The translations under genes and the position numbers were made by a program. 9,282 nt of DNA from LMUY01 sp964657445 (lineage in GTDB: Bacteria; Pseudomonadota; Alphaproteobacteria; Acetobacterales; Acetobacteraceae). The notes beneath the pieces are model-generated. The model was not told where the DNA came from, did no database searches, and saw nothing but the letters and a program-made list of their open reading frames with translations. Below, in pieces: positions 1 through 6,380 of the stretch (positions are counted from its first letter, which is position 1; each line of letters starts with the position of its first letter). The DNA lies in NCBI GenBank assembly GCA_964657445.1, contig CAZZVB010000175.1, positions 1-9,282 on the forward strand, read 5' to 3'.

Positions 1-1857
1 GCGCTCCGGAACGCGTGCGATGGTCTGGTGGCAACCGGGCTGGTGAGCTTCGCCGGCATCGTGGCGCGCGACGGCATCGCGGCAATTCTCGACCGCCATG
101 ACGTCTTCATCATGACGTCCGAGTTCGAAGGCATGCCGAACGCGCTGCTGGAGGCGATGGGCCGGGGCTGCGTGCCCCTGGTGTCCAAGGTCGAAAGCGG
201 CATCCCTGAACTGGTGTCGGACGGCGTCGGCGGCTTCGTCGTGCCGATCGGCGACATCGGCGCCTTTGCCAGCCGGCTCGCGGCGCTGGCAGCCGACCCG
301 GCATTGCTCGCCAGCCTGTCCCGCGCAGCGCATGGCCGCGTCGCCGGCAGCCACTACACGCTGCCGCGCATGGTCGATGGCTACCTTGCCGTGTTCGAAC
401 GGGTCGCGGCCGGGATCGCCAGCGGCAGCCTGCACCGGCCCGCACGCGAGCTGAATTTGCCCCCGGCCAGCATCGATGGCATCGGCATCTTCCCGATCGG
501 GTGCCACTTCCACGTGCCAGGGGTCGGCCGTTTTCCGTCACGGTTGGACGCCAGGAGCTTCGCCCGGCACCGCCATCCGGAGCTGGAGCCGGTCGAACGG
601 GTCGATCTCGGCGATCTTTCGGCTGTGTTCGCCACGACGATCTGGGCCGCCAACGGGGCCAACATCCGCACCGCCGACCTCGCCGCCGAACTGCTGACCG
701 GTGGCATGGCGGCCGAGATCGTCATCACCGAAGAAACCAGCCATCTCGCCCCTTCGGAGTTGCCACGCCTGCTGCTGCCGGGTGACGTGCCCTGCAGCAC
801 GCTCGGCCTGTCGCCCGATGCGAGCTGGGGTGCACGGTGGGGGGCGATGTATCGCCACCTGGTGGATCGCGCGCCCTGCGTTTACCTGCCCGGATATGAC
901 TGGCGGCATGCCGCGATCGTCCCGCTGCTGCCAGATGATGTCATGGTGGCGTTGAGCGTGCCGCACGACGATCCGCTCTACCGCGAGCAAGTCGAGCGGC
1001 TCGGGCCTTACGCCAACCTGATCATCGCTGGTGACTCGATGGTCGCTGATCAGTTGCCGCGCGATGTAGCCGGCCGGGTGCATGTGCTGGAGCCGACGCT
1101 CGACCTGCCGGAACACCCGGCTGCCGTCCGCCGTTGCGGACCGTTGCGGATCGCCGTCCTGGGCGACGATCCGGCGAGGGCCGCGGCGCTCCGGACGATC
1201 GTAGCCGACGCTGCCTCGGCCGGTGGTGTCGCGCTGGAGCTATCGGTGGTGCGGTTGACGCGCCAGATCCACCAGAAGGCAGCCGGCGACGCGGTCACGC
1301 TGTTGCGGCCGGACGAATTGCGGCAGCGCTTCTGCACCCTGGACGCCGTCGTGGCGCCGGCGGCCGGCGACGGCCTGGCCGATCTGCTGTTCGAAGCGGC
1401 CGGACGCGGTTGTGTTCCGATCCTGGTCACCGACAACCAGGCCATGATCGCGCTGGCCGATCGGCTGCACGTCACGCCGGCCGACAGCTTCATCTGTCCG
1501 GTAGCGGATGTGGCGAGCCTGCGCGCGATCCTCGCCCGGCTGCAAGCGGATCGCGCCAGCGGGTCGATGGCCCAGGCGGCCATGCAAGTGACGCGCGGTT
1601 CCTACACGACCCGGGACGCGGCCGCGGACTTCAGGGTCTTGCTGGCCCAGGCGCAAGCGGCCGTCCGGGAGGGCCGGTTCCGGCGGCCAGCGGGCCGGCT
1701 ATGCCCGCCGCCCGCCATCGTCGCCGGGTTGCGGATTCTTCCCGTCACCATGCGGTACGACGATGCGCGTTACGGCAAGTTTCCCGCCAAACGCCCGGAC
1801 CTGGCCGATTTCACCCGCTACTACCAGACCGGACATCAGAGCGCCATTTCTGCCTGA
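1..1857 (+). CDS. Large tandem GT-B (GT4-like) glycosyltransferase, 5' end outside window
   Basis: The frame is open from base 1, so the gene starts upstream; the GTG at 28 is internal. Residues below are numbered from that GTG. The first unit shows only its nucleotide-sugar-binding half, with a classical GT4 E-x7-E motif (EGMPNALLE, E34 and E42), followed by GIPELV and VPIGD. It ends in a tail starting RPARELNLPPA (residue 137). A second full GT-B-like unit follows (about residues 190-550), with an N-terminal Rossmann-like half (SAVFATTIWAANGANIR) and an acceptor-side segment PHDDPLYREQVERLG. Its donor half has a weakened motif (DGLADLLFE, D448 and E456), and it closes with a second copy of the tail (RPAGRLCPPPA from 553, ending near GKFPAK). 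GT4 enzymes transfer sugars from nucleotide-sugar donors. Donor and acceptor cannot be read here. The protein is probably cytoplasmic and acts in polysaccharide or O-chain synthesis; no membrane segment is visible. The stop overlaps the convergent GT2 gene. Confidence 0.88.
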   Translation, partial: ALRNACDGLVATGLVSFAGIVARDGIAAILDRHDVFIMTSEFEGMPNALLEAMGRGCVPLVSKVESGIPELVSDGVGGFVVPIGDIGAFASRLAALAADPALLASLSRAAHGRVAGSHYTLPRMVDGYLAVFERVAAGIASGSLHRPARELNLPPASIDGIGIFPIGCHFHVPGVGRFPSRLDARSFARHRHPELEPVERVDLGDLSAVFATTIWAANGANIRTADLAAELLTGGMAAEIVITEETSHLAPSELPRLLLPGDVPCSTLGLSPDASWGARWGAMYRHLVDRAPCVYLPGYDWRHAAIVPLLPDDVMVALSVPHDDPLYREQVERLGPYANLIIAGDSMVADQLPRDVAGRVHVLEPTLDLPEHPAAVRRCGPLRIAVLGDDPARAAALRTIVADAASAGGVALELSVVRLTRQIHQKAAGDAVTLLRPDELRQRFCTLDAVVAPAAGDGLADLLFEAAGRGCVPILVTDNQAMIALADRLHVTPADSFICPVADVASLRAILARLQADRASGSMAQAAMQVTRGSYTTRDAAADFRVLLAQAQAAVREGRFRRPAGRLCPPPAIVAGLRILPVTMRYDDARYGKFPAKRPDLADFTRYYQTGHQSAISA

Positions 1858-2861
1858 CGGGCCTGCTGTTGCGCTCTGCGGCTTGGCCGTCCATGCGGGC
1901 TGGTTTGGCGGGGCGGCAGCCGCGCATACACCAAATAGAGGAATGCACCGATCAGATTGCCCGCGATCGAGCGGAAGTGCGACAGTCCGATCTGCGGATC
2001 GTAGCTGGACCCGCCCGCCAGTTCGCGAAACGCACTTCGCATATCCCAGTAGAAGTGCTTGAGCAGACGCCAGTGCGATAATCTATATTTCGCATAAAGC
2101 GCGCCTGTGCCGACATGGTAGCCATGATTCAGTTTTCTGATCTCACGCAGGGAGCGGCGGCCGTGAAAATGTTGCACGGTCATATCCGGCACATATTCGA
2201 CCAAAATGCCCTGCAGATGCGCGCGATAGATCAGGTCTGTTTCCTCACCTGCGCAGAACGCCGCACCGGCGCCGAACCGTTCATCGAATACGCCGACAAT
2301 GTCGATGACCTGCCGATGCATGGTCATATTGCAGCCGAGCACGAATGCCCCGGGGTGAGTGCCCGTGCAGAGCTGGCTCGCCGTTTTCTCGAGCTTGATG
2401 GTGAATGGAAGATCCCGTGGATCTCCCAGTTCAACCCGGCCACCGCGAATGACAGGACTCCGGTCGTTCCCATAATGCCGCATAAGGTCGGCAGTAAAGT
2501 CCACTGATAGGCAACAATCATCATCCGTAAACACCAGGATCCGGCCAGTTGCCTCTTTGATGGCAGTGTTGCGTGCAACCGCCAGTCCCCGGCGTGCCTC
2601 TTTGATGACACGGACGGGATAAGCAGCCTCTCTGCACCATTCGTCCAATATATCGTTGGTATGGTCGGTGCTGCCGTTATCGACGATGACCAACTCGGCC
2701 GCTATGTGCGGTGTCGTAGCAAGCGATTCCGCAATCGAGATCAGAGTCTGACGCAAACTCTCTGCCCGATTTAGCGTGCAAATTATAAAGGATATATCCT
2801 GCACAGGCGGTCGCCCCACTCGGATCGCCCATCTGGCGTTCATGGTTTGCACGTTTAACAT
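1836..2861 (-). CDS. Family 2 (GT-A fold) glycosyltransferase
   Basis: Numbered from the ATG at 2861 (341 residues). The N-terminal GT-A nucleotide-binding fold begins DISFIICTLNRAESL (from about residue 22). It continues with VIVDNGSTD (D61) and RRGLAVARNTAI, then the metal-binding DxD-type motif TDDD (113-115). The acceptor half has GCNMTMHR and GEETDLIYR (E206/E207), which fits the catalytic-base ED-like position of GT2 enzymes, then VQHFHGRR. No convincing C-terminal membrane helix is present, though FLYLVYARL near the end is weakly hydrophobic. It should transfer a sugar from a nucleotide donor during glycan assembly; the specificity is unreadable. The start is uncertain: no strong Shine-Dalgarno precedes the ATG at 2861, the ATG at 2843 or the TTG at 2879, and all three leave the fold intact. 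The gene has lower GC than its neighbours and overlaps the preceding convergent gene by 22 bp. Confidence 0.9.
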   Translation of the reverse strand: MLNVQTMNARWAIRVGRPPVQDISFIICTLNRAESLRQTLISIAESLATTPHIAAELVIVDNGSTDHTNDILDEWCREAAYPVRVIKEARRGLAVARNTAIKEATGRILVFTDDDCCLSVDFTADLMRHYGNDRSPVIRGGRVELGDPRDLPFTIKLEKTASQLCTGTHPGAFVLGCNMTMHRQVIDIVGVFDERFGAGAAFCAGEETDLIYRAHLQGILVEYVPDMTVQHFHGRRSLREIRKLNHGYHVGTGALYAKYRLSHWRLLKHFYWDMRSAFRELAGGSSYDPQIGLSHFRSIAGNLIGAFLYLVYARLPPRQTSPHGRPSRRAQQQARQAEMAL

Positions 2862-2972
2862 ACCGTCGCGTAAACGCAATGAACGCTTCGTAGCAAAGCA
2901 GGTGACCGTTCGCTATAAGTAGAATTACTTGGATTTCGGGAGTACGCAGGTGCGAAGCCGCACCGGTCGCAT
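2862..2972. promoter_or_regulatory. AT-richer divergent intergenic region, probable bidirectional promoter
   Basis: This gap separates the divergently transcribed GT2 (-) and GT4 (+) genes, so both promoters should lie here or just inside the genes. GC is about 47% over 2881-2940, well below the flanking genes. A -10-like TATAAG lies at 2914-2919 on the plus strand; no good -35 hexamer sits 16-18 bp before it. A perfect inverted repeat AAGTA-gaat-TACTT at 2917-2930 overlaps the end of that box and could be an operator. The promoter assignment is inferred from orientation and composition; only the repeats are seen directly. Confidence 0.4.
2949..2964 (+). promoter_or_regulatory. Hairpin immediately upstream of the GT4 start codon
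   Basis: GGTGCG (2949-2954) and CGCACC (2959-2964) form a perfect 6-bp GC-rich stem with an AAGC tetraloop. It ends 8 nt before the ATG at 2973, where a Shine-Dalgarno sequence would be expected; no other good Shine-Dalgarno is visible. A structure here could limit ribosome access, but that regulatory role is inferred. Confidence 0.35.
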
Positions 2973-4181
2973 ATGAAGATCGGCCTCCTCTCCTTCGAAT
3001 ATCCGCCTGAGACAGGTTTCGGCGGAATCGGAACCTACACGTTCAATCACGCGAAAGGATTACGCCAACTCGGCCACGAGGTTCACGTGATCGCAGGGTG
3101 GTCCGGACGTCATGCGTTATCGCGCCACGATGCTGATGGCATCACCGTCTGGCGCGGCCAGAGCCAGATTCGGCCCGCGATGCTGGGCCGTGTGATGGAC
3201 CGGTTCAAATTGCATTGGTCGAAGAACCGGATCGAAACCGCCATGTCCATGATCGCCTCGGTGCGCGAGGTGCACCGGCAGCACCGGCTGGAGGTCATCG
3301 AGATGCCGGAGTGCGGCGCGGAGGGCCTGTTGGTCAATCATCTGACCGAGATCCCGGCCGTCATCCGGTTCCATTCCCCCTGCAAACTGATCATGCCGCA
3401 TTACGGGGTCAACGGCGCCGATTTTGCTCTGTGCTCATGGCTGGAACGCATGGCGATGTCGGGCGCGGCAGGCTTCACCTCCTGCTGCAGCTTCCTCGCC
3501 GAGGAGGTTCGCACCAAAGTGGGCCACCAACGCTGGGCCATCGAGACGATTTACAACGGCATCGATCTCGCAGCGTTCGACGGCGCCGGAGCGGACGGGT
3601 TTGATATGCGCGGGCGCTTCGGCGTACCGCCGGGCATGCCGGTGATCCTGTTCACCGGCCGGCTCGAGCCGCGTAAAGGCGTCCATCTCCTGGCGCCCGT
3701 TCTGCTGGACGTGCTGCGCCGTTCGGAGGCGCACGCCGTCATCGCCGGCAGCGATCACTTCGGTCATGGCCGCAGCGAGTTGATGCCGCTGCTCGCCAAG
3801 CACGGCCTGGATCATCGGGTACACCTAACCGGACGCCTGACGCCCGCAGACGTGCGCGCCGCGCTGGCGCAGGCCGACGTCATGTTCATGCCCAGCCAGT
3901 GGGAGGCCTGTCCTTATGCCTGCCTGGAGGCCATGGCGGCGGGCAAACCGATCGTCGCCTCATCGGCCGGCGGCCTGCCGGAAATTCTGACCAACGGCGT
4001 GGATGGCGCCATCGTCGAGGCCAGCGATATCGAAGGATACTCCGATGCGCTGCTGGCGCTATTGCAGCAACCTGACGATGCAAGGCGGCTTGGTCAGGCG
4101 GCACGCACAACAGTCAGCCTTCGCTTTGGTCACGACACAATTGCGGAACAGATGCTTAGGGTTTACCGGCGTCACATCTAA
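2973..4181 (+). CDS. GT4-family glycosyltransferase (GT-B fold)
   Basis: A 402-residue retaining-type glycosyltransferase of typical family length. The N-terminal Rossmann domain opens MKIGLLSFEYPPETGFGGIGTY, with the glycine-rich GGIG turn (17-20) usual in GT4 and the GLRQLGHEVHVIAG segment. The C-terminal donor-binding domain has FTGRLEPRKGV (R230, K235, contacting the donor phosphates in the family). It also has an intact E-x7-E motif EACPYACLE (E311, E319) followed by AMAAGKPIVASSAGGLPEIL. Family knowledge says it transfers a sugar from a nucleotide-sugar donor to a growing glycan in the cytoplasm or at the inner membrane; sugar and linkage are not readable. The start at 2973 begins exactly at the conserved beta-strand, although the ribosome site is poor. 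Its stop is only 6 bp from the stop of the convergent SGNH gene. Confidence 0.93.
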   Translation: MKIGLLSFEYPPETGFGGIGTYTFNHAKGLRQLGHEVHVIAGWSGRHALSRHDADGITVWRGQSQIRPAMLGRVMDRFKLHWSKNRIETAMSMIASVREVHRQHRLEVIEMPECGAEGLLVNHLTEIPAVIRFHSPCKLIMPHYGVNGADFALCSWLERMAMSGAAGFTSCCSFLAEEVRTKVGHQRWAIETIYNGIDLAAFDGAGADGFDMRGRFGVPPGMPVILFTGRLEPRKGVHLLAPVLLDVLRRSEAHAVIAGSDHFGHGRSELMPLLAKHGLDHRVHLTGRLTPADVRAALAQADVMFMPSQWEACPYACLEAMAAGKPIVASSAGGLPEILTNGVDGAIVEASDIEGYSDALLALLQQPDDARRLGQAARTTVSLRFGHDTIAEQMLRVYRRHI

Positions 4182-4187
4182 CCCGCG

Positions 4188-5990
4188 TCAGCGGACCCGG
4201 AACACAGGGAAGACCGCGGTGCCCCATGGCTCCCGGTAGGCTTGCTGAAGGCTGACGCTTGTTCCGTATTCACGGTCACTGAACACCTCGATCCGATCGA
4301 GCCCGGCCAGCCGATCCGGCAGGTCTGCGCTGCGGCCGAATGCGGACAGCATGACCTGGCCGACGAACAGCATCGGCACCCGGAACTTGATCTGGTGCTG
4401 CTCGCCGTCTTCCCAGATGGTGGCGTAATGGCGGACCAGCGTGCGGCGCGGCACGAAGGATTTCACGTCGATGACGACATCGAACCGGTGCGGATTGGCG
4501 CGCTTCTCGGTCTTCCAAACAACGATGAAATGCGTCAGCAGATCGTCGGCGCCGTCGGTCGCGAAAACGAATTGGCTGAACTCCGCCAGGCCGGTCGCCA
4601 CGTTGGCTGCGGCGATGTTTAAGCCCTCGCTGGCCACCCTGAACGGCAGGCCTTCCCGCGACGATGTTTTCGCCTCGAGCGCGGCGCGTGATCGTTCGAC
4701 GGACAGCGCCTGTGTGCGCCAATCTTCGATCAATGCCGCCAACGTGTCGCATTGCGCCGCGCCGTCCTGCAGCACGGGCCGGATCATCGCCATAGCAGGG
4801 TCTTGCAGTGCCGACTGGATGTCATGCGCGCGGTCCGCCAATTCCTCCTGGACCTGGCGGGCCTGGTCCGGCAAGTCCTGAGGCGCGTTCGTCCCGCCCG
4901 GCATCGCCTCACGCCCGGCGGTCAGTTCGGTCAATAGGCCGCTGGCCCAATCCTCATGGGCAGACGCCACCGTGATGGCGACTTCATCGGCACGGAGCAA
5001 CTCCTCACTGGCCTGGCGCATCAGGTGATCGACCCTGCCTTCCGGCGTGCCGAGCACGTCAACATAGCCGGCCATCCGTCCGCACAGCCGCCATAGCCTG
5101 CGGCATTGCTGCAGGCGGCCGGCCAATTCGGCGGCAGCCTGTTTGAACTCTGCGCGCACGCCGGGGTCAGGCTCCGCCCCCGCGGCTTCGCGCTTGGCAT
5201 CCAGGGCACGCTGCGCCCAGGACAGGATGACTTCGGGTTCGTCGCCCTGCGCGTGCATCTCCTGCATGATCGCGGCGATGCGGCCCGGTGCATCGGCGAT
5301 GGAGCTGGGCGGGCGGAACTGGTCCAGCGCCTTCAGCTTGGCGAGTTCAGACGCGATCTTGGCGGCCGCCACGCCATGCGACCGCTCGGATGGATGCAGA
5401 TCCGCAGTCGAGACGTCGAGCAGCACCTGTTCGGTGATCGGCACGTTGAACTCGTCGAGGGTGTGGATCAGCGGCAGGTCGTTCTCGTCGCAAAGCTCCT
5501 GGATGTTGCGGCCGATCTCCCGCGCGACCCGGTTGTCGCGATGGATGTAATAGACCAGCGCGAACGGAATGTTGAGCGAGGCGTAATATTCGGCCGCCTG
5601 CCGCAGGTGGAGTCGCAGCAGGTCATGCGTCGGTGTTCCCGCGCGCCAGCGCGCCGCCGTCATCGTCGGATAGGTCTTGTTGAATGTCCGGCGAAAGATG
5701 TTGGCGTTGGTGACGCTGAGTTCCTGTACCAGCACGTCGAAGAATATCGGCCGCTGCTTCAGATCCGAAAGCGAGTTCCAGGCGGTTGAATTATTGATCC
5801 CGCAATTGATCGTTTGGTAGAGCGTGTCGCCCGGGCAGGTATTCAACCGCCGCTCGAGCTGTACGGGCATGGTCTGGTCCAGCGACACGCCGTATCCCGC
5901 CGTCATCGAGGAACCCGGCATCGCGATCCGCGTCAGGCCCTGGATACGGCTCGCTGGCAGCCGCCAGGTTCGCCCCATGAAAATACGCAT
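4188..5990 (-). CDS. SGNH/GDSL-like hydrolase with long helical middle and C-terminal domain
   Basis: 600 residues. The N-terminal SGNH-like core (about 1-212) has block I as RIAMPGSSMTAGYGV (G26-S27-S28, S28 at the nucleophile position). Block II is TINCGINNS (G64, N66). N95/N97 are possible block III asparagines, and the last block is TADLHPSERSHG (D197, H199). The usual GDS reads GSS, so activity is plausible but unproven. Residues about 220-445 are Ala/Glu/Gln/Arg-rich and predicted helical, possibly coiled coil. Residues about 455-600 are beta-rich (FDVVIDVKSF, QIKFRVPMLF). No signal peptide or membrane helix is evident. SGNH enzymes are esterases or acyltransferases; next to glycosyltransferases this suggests acyl modification of a glycan, which is inference. 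The ATG at 5990 has a good ribosome site (GGAGA, 6 nt away). It is paralogous to the protein at 6371-8188 and the last gene of the minus-strand run. Confidence 0.8.
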   Translation of the reverse strand: MRIFMGRTWRLPASRIQGLTRIAMPGSSMTAGYGVSLDQTMPVQLERRLNTCPGDTLYQTINCGINNSTAWNSLSDLKQRPIFFDVLVQELSVTNANIFRRTFNKTYPTMTAARWRAGTPTHDLLRLHLRQAAEYYASLNIPFALVYYIHRDNRVAREIGRNIQELCDENDLPLIHTLDEFNVPITEQVLLDVSTADLHPSERSHGVAAAKIASELAKLKALDQFRPPSSIADAPGRIAAIMQEMHAQGDEPEVILSWAQRALDAKREAAGAEPDPGVRAEFKQAAAELAGRLQQCRRLWRLCGRMAGYVDVLGTPEGRVDHLMRQASEELLRADEVAITVASAHEDWASGLLTELTAGREAMPGGTNAPQDLPDQARQVQEELADRAHDIQSALQDPAMAMIRPVLQDGAAQCDTLAALIEDWRTQALSVERSRAALEAKTSSREGLPFRVASEGLNIAAANVATGLAEFSQFVFATDGADDLLTHFIVVWKTEKRANPHRFDVVIDVKSFVPRRTLVRHYATIWEDGEQHQIKFRVPMLFVGQVMLSAFGRSADLPDRLAGLDRIEVFSDREYGTSVSLQQAYREPWGTAVFPVFRVR

Positions 5991-5996
5991 TCAAAG

Positions 5997-6001
5997 TCTC
6001 C
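5997..6001 (-). promoter_or_regulatory. Ribosome binding site GGAGA for the SGNH gene starting at 5990
   Basis: On the minus strand GGAGA lies 6 nt before the ATG at 5990. It fixes this start against the out-of-frame ATG at 6003 and the in-frame ATG four codons further in. Confidence 0.65.
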
Positions 6002-6054
6002 ATAGGGCCGGCCCGCGGTCTTGGCGTTGCAATGGTCGCGTTCGTTCGGTCGGG

Positions 6055-6258
6055 TCAGAACTGGTTGATGTCGGCCGCCGGCGCGCTCACTGCACCATCG
6101 CCTGTCAGGGCGCGCGGGTTGGACAGCGCCACCAGGCAGGTCGCTACCACTTTGAGGTATTCGGCCGTCGTCTTCGGCTTTTCCAGGCGGCGGGCGATGA
6201 GATCCTGGGTGATGAGCAGGGCTGCATGCTCGATGGAGGAAATGCGGGCGTCGATCAT
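6055..6258 (-). CDS. Small 67-residue helical protein of unknown function
   Basis: The protein begins MIDARISSIEHAALLITQDL. It reads as two likely amphipathic helices (about 3-25 and 32-48, the latter containing TAEYLKVVATCLVAL) followed by a flexible Ala/Asp-rich end. I do not recognise the family. It is too polar for a transmembrane protein and has no signal peptide or metal-binding motif. The ATG at 6258 is chosen over the longer in-frame start at 6303. A strong AAGGA stands 8 nt before it, and the extra upstream residues (Arg/Pro-rich) look like non-coding translation. It lies between the two paralogous SGNH genes on the same strand, 64 bp before the downstream one, so it is probably co-transcribed and may be a partner or adaptor for them. 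That role is inference. Confidence 0.68.
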   Translation of the reverse strand: MIDARISSIEHAALLITQDLIARRLEKPKTTAEYLKVVATCLVALSNPRALTGDGAVSAPAADINQF

Positions 6259-6266
6259 CGTCAAAG

Positions 6267-6271
6267 TCCTT
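6267..6271 (-). promoter_or_regulatory. Ribosome binding site AAGGA for the small ORF
   Basis: On the minus strand AAGGA lies 8 nt before the ATG at 6258, with nothing comparable before the upstream in-frame start at 6303. It supports translation of the small protein and decides its start. Confidence 0.65.
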
Positions 6272-6303
6272 CTGTCGGCTGCAGGTCCGGGCGGCGCCCG
6301 CAC

Positions 6304-6380
6304 CGCTAAAGCTTTTCCCCGACCGGAGTGGATCGGAGAAAACTCTAGCGTTTGGTTTGGGCGAGCATCTCTAGAGCGTT
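6304..6380. repeat. Palindromic interspersed repeat at the 3' end of the SGNH pseudoenzyme gene
   Basis: Bases 6304-6350 form an imperfect inverted repeat. The left arm CGCTAAAGCTTTTCCCCGA pairs with the reverse complement of 6333-6350 (TCGGAGAAAACTCTAGCG) at about 16 of 19 positions, around a 10-nt loop. A further motif CTCTAGAGCGTT (6369-6380) echoes CTCTAGCGTT at 6343-6352. Arms of CGCTAGAG plus TTTTC-CCGA resemble interspersed intergenic repeats widespread in alphaproteobacteria (general knowledge; copy number cannot be tested here). The element lies between two genes read on the minus strand, so its transcript would fold into a hairpin that could attenuate transcription or stabilise the upstream mRNA. 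It has no clear U-tract, so it is not a classic terminator. Confidence 0.6.

Noticed and set aside
1134..2081. 315-residue plus-strand frame overlapping the tandem glycosyltransferase and the GT2 gene
   Set aside because: It is Arg/Gly/Pro-rich, out of frame with a clear GT-B protein, and crosses two real genes on different strands; a shadow frame.
4140..4230. Terminator between the convergent GT4 and SGNH genes
   Set aside because: Only 6 bp separate the stops and I see no GC-rich stem followed by a T-run on either strand.
5106..5789. 227-residue plus-strand frame inside the SGNH gene at 4188-5990
   Set aside because: No start signal or family motif, and the composition is typical of a GC-rich antisense shadow; the opposite strand carries the SGNH blocks.
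6005..6014. Perfect 10-bp palindrome GGGCCGGCCC just upstream of a ribosome site
   Set aside because: It has no loop and is a low-complexity GC palindrome of a length expected by chance at this base composition; no functional claim is justified.
6259..6303. N-terminal extension of the small ORF to 6303
   Set aside because: The 15 extra residues are Arg/Pro/Ala-rich and lack a ribosome site, whereas the ATG at 6258 has AAGGA at 8 nt.
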